A stretch of DNA of 64,000 nucleotides from Pseudomonas sp. TH31 (lineage in GTDB: Bacteria; Pseudomonadota; Gammaproteobacteria; Pseudomonadales; Pseudomonadaceae), in NCBI RefSeq assembly GCF_016650815.1, contig NZ_JAEKEZ010000015.1:231254-295253 (forward strand), given 5' to 3'. A program made the position numbers and the translations under genes. The notes below the pieces were generated by a model, which searched no databases, had not been told where the DNA came from, and saw nothing but the letters and a program-made list of their open reading frames with translations. Positions 8,099-17,275 of this stretch are shown in pieces (within the stretch, counting starts at the first letter, position 1; the number at the start of each line of letters is the position of its first letter).

Positions 8099-9664
8099 AT
8101 GATTTCCAAGCCCGACAAGTCCCTGATGATCTGGTTCTGTTCAAGAAAATGCTTGTGCAGATGCTCAGTGAGCGTCAGGTGGACAAGGGCCAGATTGTTG
8201 ACCTGAAAGAACAGATCAAGCTATTGCGTCAACGTTTGTTCGGGTGCAAATCTACAAACAGTCGATCCGCAGGCGCCGTAGCTCGCACTCTTTAATGAGC
8301 CCGAAAGCCTCGCAGTTCCGGTCACCGATGAGTCTGACGAAGAAGTCGTTGGCCCGACCCAACGCTGGGGCAAACGCAAGCCGCTGTCAGCCGATCTACC
8401 ACGTATGGAAGTCGTCCACGAACTGCCCGAACACGAACTGAGCTACGCGTGCGGCTGTCGTAAACACGTCATCGGCGAAGAAACCAGCAAACAGCTGGAA
8501 ATCGTGCCGATGCAAATCCGCGTGATCAAACACATCCGCAAGGTTTACACCTGTCATGGCTGTGAAGCGGCGCCGGTCACTGCTGACAAACCTGCACAAC
8601 TGATCGAAAAGAGCATGGCCAGTCCCAGTGTCCTCGCGATGCTGCTGACCACCAAATACGTCGACGGTTTGCCACTGTATCGGTTCGAAAAAGTACTTGG
8701 CCGACACGGCGTCGATATCCTCCACCAAACCTTGGCGCGCTGGGTGATTCAGTGCGGCGAACACCTGCAATCGCTGCTGAATTTGATGCGCGACCGGTTG
8801 CTGGAAAGCCCGGTTATCCACTGTGATGAAACGCGGGTACAAGTGCTGAAAGAACCGGATCGAGATCCGAGCAGCCAGTCCTGGATGTGGGTCCAAGCCA
8901 GCGGCCCGCCTGAGCGCCCAGTTGTCCTTTTTGACGACACTACCAGCCGAGCGCAGGAGGTGGCGCTGCGCCTGCTCGCCGATTATCGCGGCTACCTGAT
9001 GACTAATAATTACGCCAGCTATAACGCCTTGGGCGCGCAGCCGGGTGTCGAGCGTTTGGGTTGCTGGGCACATGCTCGACGCAAGTTCGTCGATGCGCAA
9101 AAAGTGCAGCCAAAAGGCAAGACGGGCCGTGCCGATATCGCGTTGAACCTGACCAACAAGCTGTACGGCATCGAGCGCGAGTTCAAAGAGGCCAGCGATG
9201 ACCAGCGCTTTAGTGCTCGACAGGAAAAAGGCCTGCCGGTACTCGCAAAACTGAAAAGCTGGCTGGAGAAAACCCACCCCCAGGTGACGACGGAAAGTGC
9301 CTTGGGCAAGGCGGTCGGTTATCTGGCCAGCAACTGGAGCAAGCTTGAGCGTTACACCGAGGCCGGCTTCCTGCCCATCGATAACAACAGGGCAGAGCGA
9401 GCAGTAAAACCCTTTGTTATCGGTCGTAAAAATTGGATGTTCAGCGACACGTCCAAGGGCGCCACTGCCAGTGCGCAGATCTATAGCCTGGTCGAAACTG
9501 CCAAAGCCAACGGCCAAGAGCCCTATACGTGGCTGCGCCACGTACTTGAGCGGCTACCGCAGGCCAGCTCGGTAGAAGACTTCGAAGCCTTGCTGCCGTG
9601 GAACTGCTCGCCAGAGATGCCACGGCAACCAATAAGCCCATCGTTTGGTATGTGGGTTTTATGA
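8099..9664 (+). pseudogene. tnpC: IS66 transposase TnpC, frameshifted
   Basis: DDE transposase of IS66. The N-terminus (MISKPDKS then DDLVLFKKMLVQML) needs a one-base insertion at the C-run near 8121. A further break follows LRQRLFG near 8242, and an in-frame TAG falls at the Q-A-P region near 8280. From 8405 the frame is open to 9664 and includes the zinc-ribbon CGCRKHV...[30 protein letters not shown] and the final [13 protein letters not shown] block. With at least three lesions it is likely non-functional even if some are sequencing errors. Confidence 0.9.
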
Positions 9665-9848
9665 GGCGCTTACAATGAATTAACCGCTCAGTCCACTATG
9701 CACGCTGATTTTAAGTTAGCACTCATGGCGCGCGACCCGAGCTACCAGAAACTTCTTGAGAATTTTGAGGTGCGAGATATTGGCGCAGCCTTTCAACTAC
9801 ATACAATAAATGGAGATTGCGCGAAAACCTTATCCCCCGCAACAGGGT

Positions 9849-10085
9849 TTAACGGGGTGCAGTATCGGCGTGATACCGCGCCCACAGTATCTCGATCACC
9901 TGCGCCGCACTGGAGCAGGCGTTGACGGATTGCTCCAGGGCCTGAAACCTCGCCGCAGGTTGTGGCTGACGCAACTGTCCACGCGCGCCGTGTTCAGCCT
10001 GTCGAAGCGCGTCCAGCAAGTGCTGACGCAATACACCTGTTGAGTCAGCGTATAAGGAGTCTTCCAAGTAAGTGAGACGGGCCAT
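9849..10085 (-). CDS. SsaE/EscE-like small T3SS chaperone
   Basis: 78 residues. The N-terminus (MARLTYLEDSLYAD) and the C-terminal motif (VIEILWARYH) resemble SsaE (TRLEDLL... and INIIYYRYH as recalled). Members bind the YscG-like partner and the needle or translocator subunits. It is the last gene of the minus-strand ssaB-sctC-sctD-ssaE unit, 10 bp after sctD, the same order as in SPI-2. The predicted partner is the SsaH-like protein encoded at 2525-2836. Confidence 0.75.
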   Translation of the reverse strand: MARLTYLEDSLYADSTGVLRQHLLDALRQAEHGARGQLRQPQPAARFQALEQSVNACSSAAQVIEILWARYHADTAPR

Positions 10086-10095
10086 TCAACTTCCC

Positions 10096-11319
10096 CTACT
10101 GATGATCCAATGGCAACGAGATGAGGTCCTGGCCCTTGAGCAAGGCCATCGACCAACGATTAAGCTCGTACACCCGATAGCCACTCGGCAAGACGCTGCC
10201 CGGCTGCAAGCGCATACCATTCGCCAACTCGACATACGGTGAATCCACATTGCCAGCAATACCGACGATGGGTGAGGGTAAATACCGATCGGCCGAGGCC
10301 ATGCCCGGTATGCTTTGAAAGACCGCCGGTAAACGCGGCGGGCCTTGGAGATTAAAGGCATCGAGCACTTCGGTCACGGCGACCAAGCCTTCATGACCCA
10401 CTTGACCACTGACCCAAAAGGTACTGTCGGAAACCCTGATACTCAGCCCCTCCAGCGCCTGGCGGGATTCAAGACGATTGAGCAAGTCATCGAATAGAAG
10501 CGCCTGATCGTTGACGACCCTCCAGCTCTCCAATGCCTGAATCGTTCGCAGTTGAGCACTGGCGCGCTGCCAGGTCGCATCGGCAACGATATTGCCGAAA
10601 ATCACCACCCGATTTAGCGGCACCTCGTTCTTGACCTCGACATTCTGATAGCCGCTCAAGCTCAGGACCGATCGAACACTCTCCAGCAAGGTATCGGCAC
10701 AGACGCTTTCGTCGTGTAACAACACGCCCATTTCACGCAGTTTCAAGCGCAACCCTTCGACACTGAGTGAAGAGTGACACACGCCCTTGAGAACCAAGGT
10801 GCCGTGCCTATCGCGTTGGGCGCTCAAACCAGAGAGCTGAGGGTCTTGCAATTGCGTCGCCAGCCAGTCATCCAGGTCAAGGGTCGGCAGCATCGCGACC
10901 GGTAGCCAGACCATCAGCCCCACGACTAACACGACCATTGCGCCGCCCAACGAACCTGCCCACCATGGCCACCTCGACCGCGCTGTCGTGATACCCGCTT
11001 TCTCGCGTGTCGGCACCGCCCGCATCGACAGCTCATCAGCAGACAGCCCCAGCACAAAGGCTTGCCCGGCAAGGTCGATCACACGCCCCAAAGGCAGAGC
11101 CTGCTCCAGATCCCAAGGCTGACCGTCAACCCAGACAGGCGTCACGGACACCAGCCGAATGACCTCCTCTGTCATCGACAACGTCGCTTGCGCCTCCAAC
11201 TCAAGGCACAGAGCAATGTCCGAATCGCTGCCCCCTATCTCCAGTTCACCCACCGGCAATGCCAATTCGCGACCGGATAACGGTCCGTTCAGCCACTTGA
11301 GTTTATAAGTCCAGTCCAT
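10096..11319 (-). CDS. sctD: T3SS inner-membrane ring protein SctD
   Basis: 407-residue SctD (SsaD/EscD/YscD). An N-terminal FHA-like cytoplasmic domain (about residues 1-100, with LKWLNGPLSGRELALPVGE) is followed by a single membrane helix (about 125-150, WWAGSLGGAMVVLVVGLMVW). A long periplasmic part of repeated BON-like ring-building modules ends near residue 400. The start at 11319 overlaps the sctC stop (TGATG); an upstream TTG start is unlikely. Forms the outer of the two inner-membrane rings with SctJ. Confidence 0.93.
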   Translation of the reverse strand: MDWTYKLKWLNGPLSGRELALPVGELEIGGSDSDIALCLELEAQATLSMTEEVIRLVSVTPVWVDGQPWDLEQALPLGRVIDLAGQAFVLGLSADELSMRAVPTREKAGITTARSRWPWWAGSLGGAMVVLVVGLMVWLPVAMLPTLDLDDWLATQLQDPQLSGLSAQRDRHGTLVLKGVCHSSLSVEGLRLKLREMGVLLHDESVCADTLLESVRSVLSLSGYQNVEVKNEVPLNRVVIFGNIVADATWQRASAQLRTIQALESWRVVNDQALLFDDLLNRLESRQALEGLSIRVSDSTFWVSGQVGHEGLVAVTEVLDAFNLQGPPRLPAVFQSIPGMASADRYLPSPIVGIAGNVDSPYVELANGMRLQPGSVLPSGYRVYELNRWSMALLKGQDLISLPLDHQ

Positions 11320-12809
11320 CACAGTTGATGCCAAGGATCGGCTTTGATCAGAAACAAACGAACGGTTTGGCGGCTCACCTTCTGAGTCGATCTAAACAAC
11401 CTGCCGATGTAGGGAATATCCCCTAGCAGTGGAATCTTGCGCACCCCTTCACTTTCCTCATCCTGGACAAATCCGCCCAGTAATAGGGCTTGCCCGGCCT
11501 TAAGCAACGCATGGGTAGAAATTTCCGAATTCAGCGTCTGGGGCAAAGGCTCACTCTCGCTGATCGGTCCGATTTGCCGGCCATCCTGGACAATCAACGT
11601 CAACATGACCTCCTGCTTGCCCCCTTCGCCGATCACGCGTGGCGTCACCCGCATCAGTGAGCCGGCCGAAATAGACTCAAGCTTGGCGACGTTTTCCGAC
11701 ACCAGCTTGGTGTAGAAAGTGGTATTTCGATCAAGCACGGCTTGCATGTTGCTCAGCGTGAGCACCGAGGGACGCGACAAGACGCGCGCCTTGGCTTTTT
11801 GCTCAAGGGCGTTGACACGGAGCATAAAGTTTCCGGTGTTGGAGATCACCGTAGATAAACTATCGGATTCCTCGCCGCCAGAACTATTGAAGCCGACCTC
11901 CACCCCACCGATACTCGCAGACCCCGACCAGTCGATCCCCAAAGCCCCCAGGTCCTGGGAATTGACATCGATGATCGCCACCGAGATCTCAACCAGCGAT
12001 GGCTTGTGATCCAGGCGCAAGATGAGGTCAGCATACAGCGGCAGGTTGAGCTTGCGATCGCGTACCAGTACCGCATTCTGTCGCGGATCGGCAGAGAACA
12101 TGGGCAAGCTTCGGTCATCCGATAAGGGTTCGCCCTGATTCTCATTAAGCGGCAAGGTACGGCCCTGCGCCATGTCCCGGAGCACCGATACCACCCCTGG
12201 CACCACCACTTGCTGGTTACGATAGGTGTATTGGATATCGTCAGCAGCAGCATACTTCAACGTAAACAGCTCAATGGCTTCCTGGTTGCGCTCGCGGTTG
12301 AATTTCTGTTGGTCAAGCCCCTCTGCTAGGCGTGATACCCGCTCCATGCATGCGGGAACCCCCTGCACTTCCAACGCATTGGAGCTCGGCACACTGCGGA
12401 CACGGCAGTACCGCACATCCAGCACGCCGGTGGACTGTAGCTGGGTAATCAGGATCGGCACCGTCAGGTATGCAGGTGTCAGCAATTGGCTGCCCACCTC
12501 CTGTGCTTTGTAGACATGAATCGTTTGTCCGTCGTAATACCAGGCAAGCTGATAGAGCTGCGCCAGGTGCTCAAGCACTTGCTCGGGTGTTTGACCATCC
12601 AACCTCCCAATAAAAGACTCGCCTATCTGAGGGCTGACAATCACGGGAACCCCATAATTGGCCCCCAGGTCCCGTAAAACGTCGGCCAACTTGGCGCCAC
12701 GGGTGTTCAAAAAGAAGGCTGCCGCCCCCTTTGGCGCAATCGCGCCCTGTGCAGTCAGGGCAATACCTAACACGGCAAGCCCCATCAGGCCGCTCCTCAA
12801 CCAGCTCAT
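11319..12809 (-). CDS. sctC: T3SS outer-membrane secretin SctC
   Basis: 496-residue secretin. Signal peptide (MSWLRSGLMGLAVLGIALTA) with cleavage after AQG-A, N0/N1 domains with the GANYGVPVIVSPQI pattern, then the secretin core with VEISVAIIDVNSQDLGALGIDW and the C-terminal LLGGFVQDEE...PLLGDIPYIGRLF signature. The start at 12809 overlaps the ssaB stop (ATGA); the longer frame would add a non-signal leader. Length agrees with SsaC. It forms the outer-membrane channel of the injectisome. Confidence 0.96.
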   Translation of the reverse strand: MSWLRSGLMGLAVLGIALTAQGAIAPKGAAAFFLNTRGAKLADVLRDLGANYGVPVIVSPQIGESFIGRLDGQTPEQVLEHLAQLYQLAWYYDGQTIHVYKAQEVGSQLLTPAYLTVPILITQLQSTGVLDVRYCRVRSVPSSNALEVQGVPACMERVSRLAEGLDQQKFNRERNQEAIELFTLKYAAADDIQYTYRNQQVVVPGVVSVLRDMAQGRTLPLNENQGEPLSDDRSLPMFSADPRQNAVLVRDRKLNLPLYADLILRLDHKPSLVEISVAIIDVNSQDLGALGIDWSGSASIGGVEVGFNSSGGEESDSLSTVISNTGNFMLRVNALEQKAKARVLSRPSVLTLSNMQAVLDRNTTFYTKLVSENVAKLESISAGSLMRVTPRVIGEGGKQEVMLTLIVQDGRQIGPISESEPLPQTLNSEISTHALLKAGQALLLGGFVQDEESEGVRKIPLLGDIPYIGRLFRSTQKVSRQTVRLFLIKADPWHQL

Positions 12810-13201
12810 ACTAATCGCCCCAGGGTACTCGTCTCGGTGGACACGTCGTGCGAGTCGCCTTGGGTCGCGAACCAACACGCAATAGCCACTTGTTGTTGAA
12901 CGCGCGCCTCCAGCTCCTTGGGCGAACACTGGCATTCATAGCGGCGCACCAGAAAAATCCGTTCTCCCTCCAGTAACAGACTGTCGTCCAGACTCTCCGG
13001 TATTGATGCCAGCCACAAACTGGCGCTCACCAGCCATTCATCATCAATGGACGCACGCTCAATCGCCAAGGCAATACACAGCCCCAACGGATACTCCCAG
13101 TACCAGCCAGGGACGCCGGACAGGGTCATATGCCAACGTTGCCCTGCCCGTTCAAGGATACGGATCGTTTCAAGGCCTGCCAGAGAAGAGGAAAGTTTCA
13201 T
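12806..13201 (-). CDS. SsaB/SpiC-like gatekeeper-associated protein
   Basis: 131 residues, directly before the secretin as ssaB is before ssaC in SPI-2. Similarity to SpiC is spread along the chain: LAGLETIRIL near the start, RWHMTLSGVP, LWLASIPE, and the C-terminal LEARVQQQVAIACW, aligning with IEIEKHLALTC of SpiC as recalled. In Salmonella SpiC/SsaB forms a complex with SsaM and SsaL that holds back effectors until the switch in external pH. Here all three partners are encoded. Start ATG at 13201 with GAGGAAAG upstream. Confidence 0.75.
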   Translation of the reverse strand: MKLSSSLAGLETIRILERAGQRWHMTLSGVPGWYWEYPLGLCIALAIERASIDDEWLVSASLWLASIPESLDDSLLLEGERIFLVRRYECQCSPKELEARVQQQVAIACWFATQGDSHDVSTETSTLGRLV

Positions 13202-13321
13202 AGCGTTATCAAAGGAAGGATTCTCGCAATTTTGTCAGCTTTGAGCCAAGTCTGAATCCGGTAATAACCTGAACCCTATAACCTTCCTCTATCCCTAAAA
13301 TACACATTCAGGCTTTTGATC
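13202..13321. promoter_or_regulatory. Divergent promoter region between ssaB operon and ssrB-like gene
   Basis: A 120-bp AT-richer interval separates two outward-facing genes, so it must hold promoters for both the ssaB-sctC-sctD-ssaE unit and the response regulator. No exact promoter boxes can be assigned by eye. In SPI-2 the equivalent ssaB promoter is bound by SsrB, so it is the first place to look for sites of the regulator encoded here. Confidence 0.5.
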
Positions 13322-13972
13322 ATGCTACCGCATTTAAAACTCCTACCCCGCTCACAACGAATATTGATCGTCGAAGATCACTACTTGCTCCGCTACGGTC
13401 TCAAAAGCCTGATGTTGACGGTGCCCAACTATGAGGTCATCGGAGAGGTTGTTGACGGGTTGAATGTCTATGCGGCCTGCCAGAAACTCAACCCTGACGT
13501 TGTGCTGTTAGACTTGGGCCTGCCCGGCATGGACGGTATCGATATCATCCGCCAACTGAAACGACGCACGCCAAAATTGATCATCGTGGTGATCACTGCA
13601 GACGCATCCGAACACCGTGCCCGAGATGCACTGGCCGCAGGCGCGCTCGGCTATGTATTAAAAAAGAGTTCCCGACAGGTATTATTGGCCGGCCTGCAAA
13701 CCGCCATCGCCGGTAAAATTTTCCTCGACCCTGCGCTCAATCGAAGCCACGTGATCAACACCCCGAATGTCGATGGTTTGAGCGCTCTGACTACCCGCGA
13801 ACGACAAATACTCAAACTGATTGCCGAAGGTAACCGTAACCGCGATATCTCCGAAAAGCTGTCGATTACCATCAAGACCGTCGAAACACATCGCCTGAAC
13901 CTCATGCGCAAACTCAATGCCCATAACATTGCGGAACTGGTCAACTGGGCTTGTCGCCTGGGCATCCACTGA
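13322..13972 (+). CDS. SsrB-like NarL/FixJ response regulator
   Basis: 216-residue regulator. Receiver domain (about 15-130) with the acidic pair in ILIVEDHYLLR and the phospho-acceptor Asp in VVLLDLGLPGMDG; Lys in VLKKSS. LuxR-type helix-turn-helix at the C-terminus (LTTRERQILKLIAEG, then ISEKLSITIKTVETHR). Size, domain order and location inside the T3SS cluster next to a hybrid kinase match SsrB. The kinase gene is convergent with it (stops 17 bp apart). Start: ATG 13322 or TTG 13316; ATG preferred. Confidence 0.9.
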   Translation: MLPHLKLLPRSQRILIVEDHYLLRYGLKSLMLTVPNYEVIGEVVDGLNVYAACQKLNPDVVLLDLGLPGMDGIDIIRQLKRRTPKLIIVVITADASEHRARDALAAGALGYVLKKSSRQVLLAGLQTAIAGKIFLDPALNRSHVINTPNVDGLSALTTRERQILKLIAEGNRNRDISEKLSITIKTVETHRLNLMRKLNAHNIAELVNWACRLGIH

Positions 13973-13988
13973 AAGCAGGTGATGGGCC

Positions 13989-16742
13989 TTAGGCATGCCG
14001 TCGAATCATCCCCCCCAAGTGACTAATCTCTTCTTCGCCCGGCCACCCTCCCTGACTGATCAGCACCTCCTGATCCTGCACCCACTCGTGCAACGGGCTC
14101 AAGCCACTCTGCCCCGCGCACCCCTTAAGGGTGTGCAGCAACCTCAACAGGCACGCACTTTCCTGAGTGCGCCACACGACTTCAATCTCCCGATAAAGCT
14201 GCTCAAGCGTCTCGTAAAGCCGAGTACACAAGACGACATCAGCCAAGTCCAAGAGCGGCTGCTGCAACTGAAAATTCGGCGACAAGTCGATTCCGCGTGC
14301 CAGTTGCAGCGAAACAACCTGCGCGCCCGCGTCCGCCAATTGCTCCAGACTCAAGGGCTTGGCCAGATGTCCGTTCATGCCTGAGCGGGCGCTGCCCCCA
14401 TTGATAGGGAATGCATTCGCCGTGAGCGCCATGATAGGTGTCTCCGGGTCAAGGATCCCGCTGGTCCTATCGCGCCAGAGTCGGGCAACTTGCATGCCGC
14501 CCATGTCCGGCATACGGATATCCATCAGCACCCAGTCGAACACCCGCGCTCGCCCACAGTACAAAGCCTCTTCCCCTGAGGAAACTGAAAATGCCTCATG
14601 CCCAAGCGCCTGGAGCATCTTGCAGATAATCTCGCGATTAATTTGCATATCATCGACAACCAAGACCTTAAGCGCCCAAGGGCAAGGGGCAAGCGGGACC
14701 CTCCCTGCGCCCGTCAACTTTTCCTCGAATAAAATGGCACGAACCTTCTGCGATAACCTGCCAGGCAAATAGACCAACTCTGGCATCTCGAGCAACGGCG
14801 AATCACCTAACTGAACCTCGACCCCCCAAATGGACAGCTGCTGCTGCAAGAACAGGGGCACAGGCAACTTGGCCGAAAAGACCAAGGGCAGCCCATCAGG
14901 CTCGCGTATCGGTAGCAACAGGGTAAAGGTCGATCCTACCCCGACCTCGCTGGAGAGCAGGATCTCTCCACCCATCAGGTGAGCGAGCCGCGACGCAATC
15001 GCTAACCCCAACCCACTGCCATTGTCATGGGCCCACACCTGAATAAACGGCGTAAATATTGCCCTTCGTTTGTTTTCCGGTATGCCTTTACCCGTGTCCC
15101 GTACTGAGATGGCCAGCATGTCTGCCCGCCGTTCCACACCCACGCACACCTCCCCCTGCGCAGTGAACTTCACCGCATTGGCCAAGAGGTTGATCAGAAT
15201 CTGTTGTACCCGCACCCTATCGAATACCATCGACTGCGGCACATTGGCCGCCACCAACGTACGCAACGCCAAGCGCTTTTCCTGTGCCAGTAAATGGATC
15301 GTCAGCAGTGCCTGATCCAACATCGGTAAGATGGCCGCGCGCTCAGCGGACAACTCCAGCCGCCCGGCTTCGATCCGGGAGAAATCCAGCACTTCGCTGA
15401 TAATACTCAACAGAAGATCGGAAGATTGACGCGCAGTGCCAATCAAGTCCCGCTGCTGTTCGGACAACGTGCCGCACTCCAACAGGCGGAGGGCGCCAAC
15501 AATACCGTTGAGCGGCGTGCGTATCTCATGACTGATACTCGTCAGGTGCTCGCTCTTTCGATGGCTCGCCCGTACGGCGATGCACTTGGCCATTTCCAGT
15601 TCGCGGGTCCGACGCCTGACAGTGTCTGCCACCACGTGGTGCTGGGCGTTAAGGGTTTTGAGCAGCGTGTTGTAGCCAACGGCGATGCACCCCAACTCAT
15701 CCGTGCGCCCCTCTGGCAGCAACGCGTTCACGTCGGTGAGTTGTCTTGGGGACTGAATAAACTCAACGATGCGTTGCAGCGGTCGCCCCAACTGACGCTG
15801 CAGGACTAGGGTAAACACCACCAACAGTAGCAACAGGGCCAGCAATGTCCAGGGCGCTGTCGCCCCCAACTGCGACAACACCCGACTCATCACGACATCA
15901 CTGCACACAATCGCGAGCAACTGCCAAGGCGGCCCCTTGAGCAGCGTACACTCCACAATCGAGTCCACGACGCGCATCGTACCGCGATCACACTCTGGCA
16001 GGTCGTTTACCACCTCCTTGGACATGCCACTCGCTTCGATGTCACTCCACAAATGCTTACCACTGATATCTCGCAAAATGTATGAGTATGCATCTTTGCG
16101 CACACGAAACTCATCAATCGGCAGCAATTGCCCCACCGTAATCCCCGAGCGCAGGTCGACCGCCGTCACGGCGCTGCGCAGGTGACCATTCCCATCATCG
16201 AACGTAGCTCCCCAGCGATTGTCACTGGTGAGCGAGTTGTATTGGCGTGACTGTAGCCCCTGCATCCTGAGGCTCATCTCAACGACTGAGCGACCGGCGG
16301 GGCGATAAAAAAACACCCCTAGGCCTGGCACCAACAGAAAGGTTTCGGCCCGATGATCCGGGTCAAAGTTACCGAAAATTTCGATCACCCGCCCCGCCAC
16401 GGCAATGCGCCCCGAGTCCACGCGGCCCCTTTCGAAGGGAACAAAAACAGTGTGTTTCAGTTCCGCCCCCTGAGCCCCCAGCAAACGCTCACTGGTGTGC
16501 AACTCACGCCACAGGCGCAGCAGACTGTTGACCCTGACCTGAGCCAACTCATGATGGCGACTTCGTTCTTCCGCCACCTCATCCAATGCCTGAGCCAAGT
16601 CTTCCCTGACCTCCATCTCGGCTTTGCTGTAGCGGTAATAAAAATTGATGATCTCGGACAGTAACCAGAAGACGACCATGACACTGGTCAGGGTGACACC
16701 AATACGACGAGTCAGTGAGGCTTGCCAAAATTTGTGCAACAT
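13989..16742 (-). CDS. SsrA-like hybrid sensor histidine kinase
   Basis: 917-residue membrane kinase. Membrane helix 1 (about 12-32) and helix 2 (about 298-316, TLLALLLLLVVFTLVL) enclose a ~260-residue periplasmic sensor. HAMP, HisKA with phospho-His in SISHEIRTPLNG, and HATPase with NAVKFT, DTGKGIPE and GSGLGLAIASRL follow. Then come a degenerate spacer, a receiver with Asp in VLMDIRMPDMGG, and a C-terminal Hpt with phospho-His in LLHTLKGCAGQ. This three-step phosphorelay layout is that of SsrA, which in Salmonella activates SPI-2. Encoded tail to tail with its presumed partner regulator. Confidence 0.92.
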   Translation of the reverse strand: MLHKFWQASLTRRIGVTLTSVMVVFWLLSEIINFYYRYSKAEMEVREDLAQALDEVAEERSRHHELAQVRVNSLLRLWRELHTSERLLGAQGAELKHTVFVPFERGRVDSGRIAVAGRVIEIFGNFDPDHRAETFLLVPGLGVFFYRPAGRSVVEMSLRMQGLQSRQYNSLTSDNRWGATFDDGNGHLRSAVTAVDLRSGITVGQLLPIDEFRVRKDAYSYILRDISGKHLWSDIEASGMSKEVVNDLPECDRGTMRVVDSIVECTLLKGPPWQLLAIVCSDVVMSRVLSQLGATAPWTLLALLLLLVVFTLVLQRQLGRPLQRIVEFIQSPRQLTDVNALLPEGRTDELGCIAVGYNTLLKTLNAQHHVVADTVRRRTRELEMAKCIAVRASHRKSEHLTSISHEIRTPLNGIVGALRLLECGTLSEQQRDLIGTARQSSDLLLSIISEVLDFSRIEAGRLELSAERAAILPMLDQALLTIHLLAQEKRLALRTLVAANVPQSMVFDRVRVQQILINLLANAVKFTAQGEVCVGVERRADMLAISVRDTGKGIPENKRRAIFTPFIQVWAHDNGSGLGLAIASRLAHLMGGEILLSSEVGVGSTFTLLLPIREPDGLPLVFSAKLPVPLFLQQQLSIWGVEVQLGDSPLLEMPELVYLPGRLSQKVRAILFEEKLTGAGRVPLAPCPWALKVLVVDDMQINREIICKMLQALGHEAFSVSSGEEALYCGRARVFDWVLMDIRMPDMGGMQVARLWRDRTSGILDPETPIMALTANAFPINGGSARSGMNGHLAKPLSLEQLADAGAQVVSLQLARGIDLSPNFQLQQPLLDLADVVLCTRLYETLEQLYREIEVVWRTQESACLLRLLHTLKGCAGQSGLSPLHEWVQDQEVLISQGGWPGEEEISHLGGMIRRHA

Positions 16743-16906
16743 ACGGATAAAGGTCTCAACAGACAGCGCCAGCCAACGTGTACAAACGATACAACACGCA
16801 ACGCAGCTAATAACTCAGGTAAAGACCGTATAGCTCAAACACCCGCCCACTCTGGATCATGACAATGAATAATCAGTAATCCCTTGTGAAAGAAATAAGG
16901 ATGCGG
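16743..16906. promoter_or_regulatory. Divergent promoter region between ssrA-like gene and ssaM-sctU operon
   Basis: 164 bp between outward-facing genes; relatively AT-rich near 16850-16890. It must carry the promoter for the ten-gene export operon and that of the kinase. No confident -35/-10 pair or direct repeat identified by eye. Confidence 0.45.
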
Positions 16907-17275
16907 ATGGACCTACAAACGCAACGTTGTCTTGAAGGGTTTCTGCGTCTGTCTGATCTTGGCCCTTGCCGTATTGAGCGTCGAATGGAATTTATCCTGC
17001 CCCCCTTTCGGTTATACATCGAATACGCGCAGGGACGCATGCTGCTGTCGTTGGCACGCCCGGTCGAAGCCTGCCGACGCATCAGCACCCTTCGGACCCT
17101 CCTGGGACGCTGTCACCCCGCGTCGACCCAAGGTATGGTGTTGCGCGCATACCTCGTGGGTGAGCAGCAAATGCTCAGTGCCACCCTGGCACCGGGCAGT
17201 GATGTCAATCAATGGCTCGCCTGCTTGCGCGCCCTACGCCAGCGACTTGAGCGTCATCCCAGGGACAGTCAATGA
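16907..17275 (+). CDS. SsaM-like gatekeeper partner
   Basis: 122 residues, the same size as Salmonella SsaM as recalled, and in the same position immediately before sctV. Shared features are an N-terminal [17 protein letters not shown] helix, a central [12 protein letters not shown] strand region and a C-terminal [12 protein letters not shown] helix corresponding to LRLHHRQIKFLE. SsaM binds SpiC and SsaL to enforce translocator-first secretion. Start ATG at 16907 has AAGG six bases upstream; longer in-frame starts (GTG 16886, ATG 16901) are less well spaced. Stop overlaps the sctV start. Confidence 0.72.
   Translation: MDLQTQRCLEGFLRLSDLGPCRIERRMEFILPPFRLYIEYAQGRMLLSLARPVEACRRISTLRTLLGRCHPASTQGMVLRAYLVGEQQMLSATLAPGSDVNQWLACLRALRQRLERHPRDSQ

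Larger units (their letters stand above)
7637..9673 (+). mobile_element. IS66-family element (tnpB-tnpC type), decayed
   Basis: Bounded by GTAAGCG at 7637 and its inverted copy GCGCTTAC ending at 9673, the usual IS66 terminus. It contains tnpB and tnpC; no tnpA is present. I see no 8-bp target duplication at the flanks. It interrupts the IS3 fragment to its left. tnpC carries several lesions. Confidence 0.8.

Noticed and set aside
8396..9541. 381-codon open frame on the minus strand
   Set aside because: It lies antisense to IS66 tnpC and has no family character; a shadow of high-GC coding sequence.
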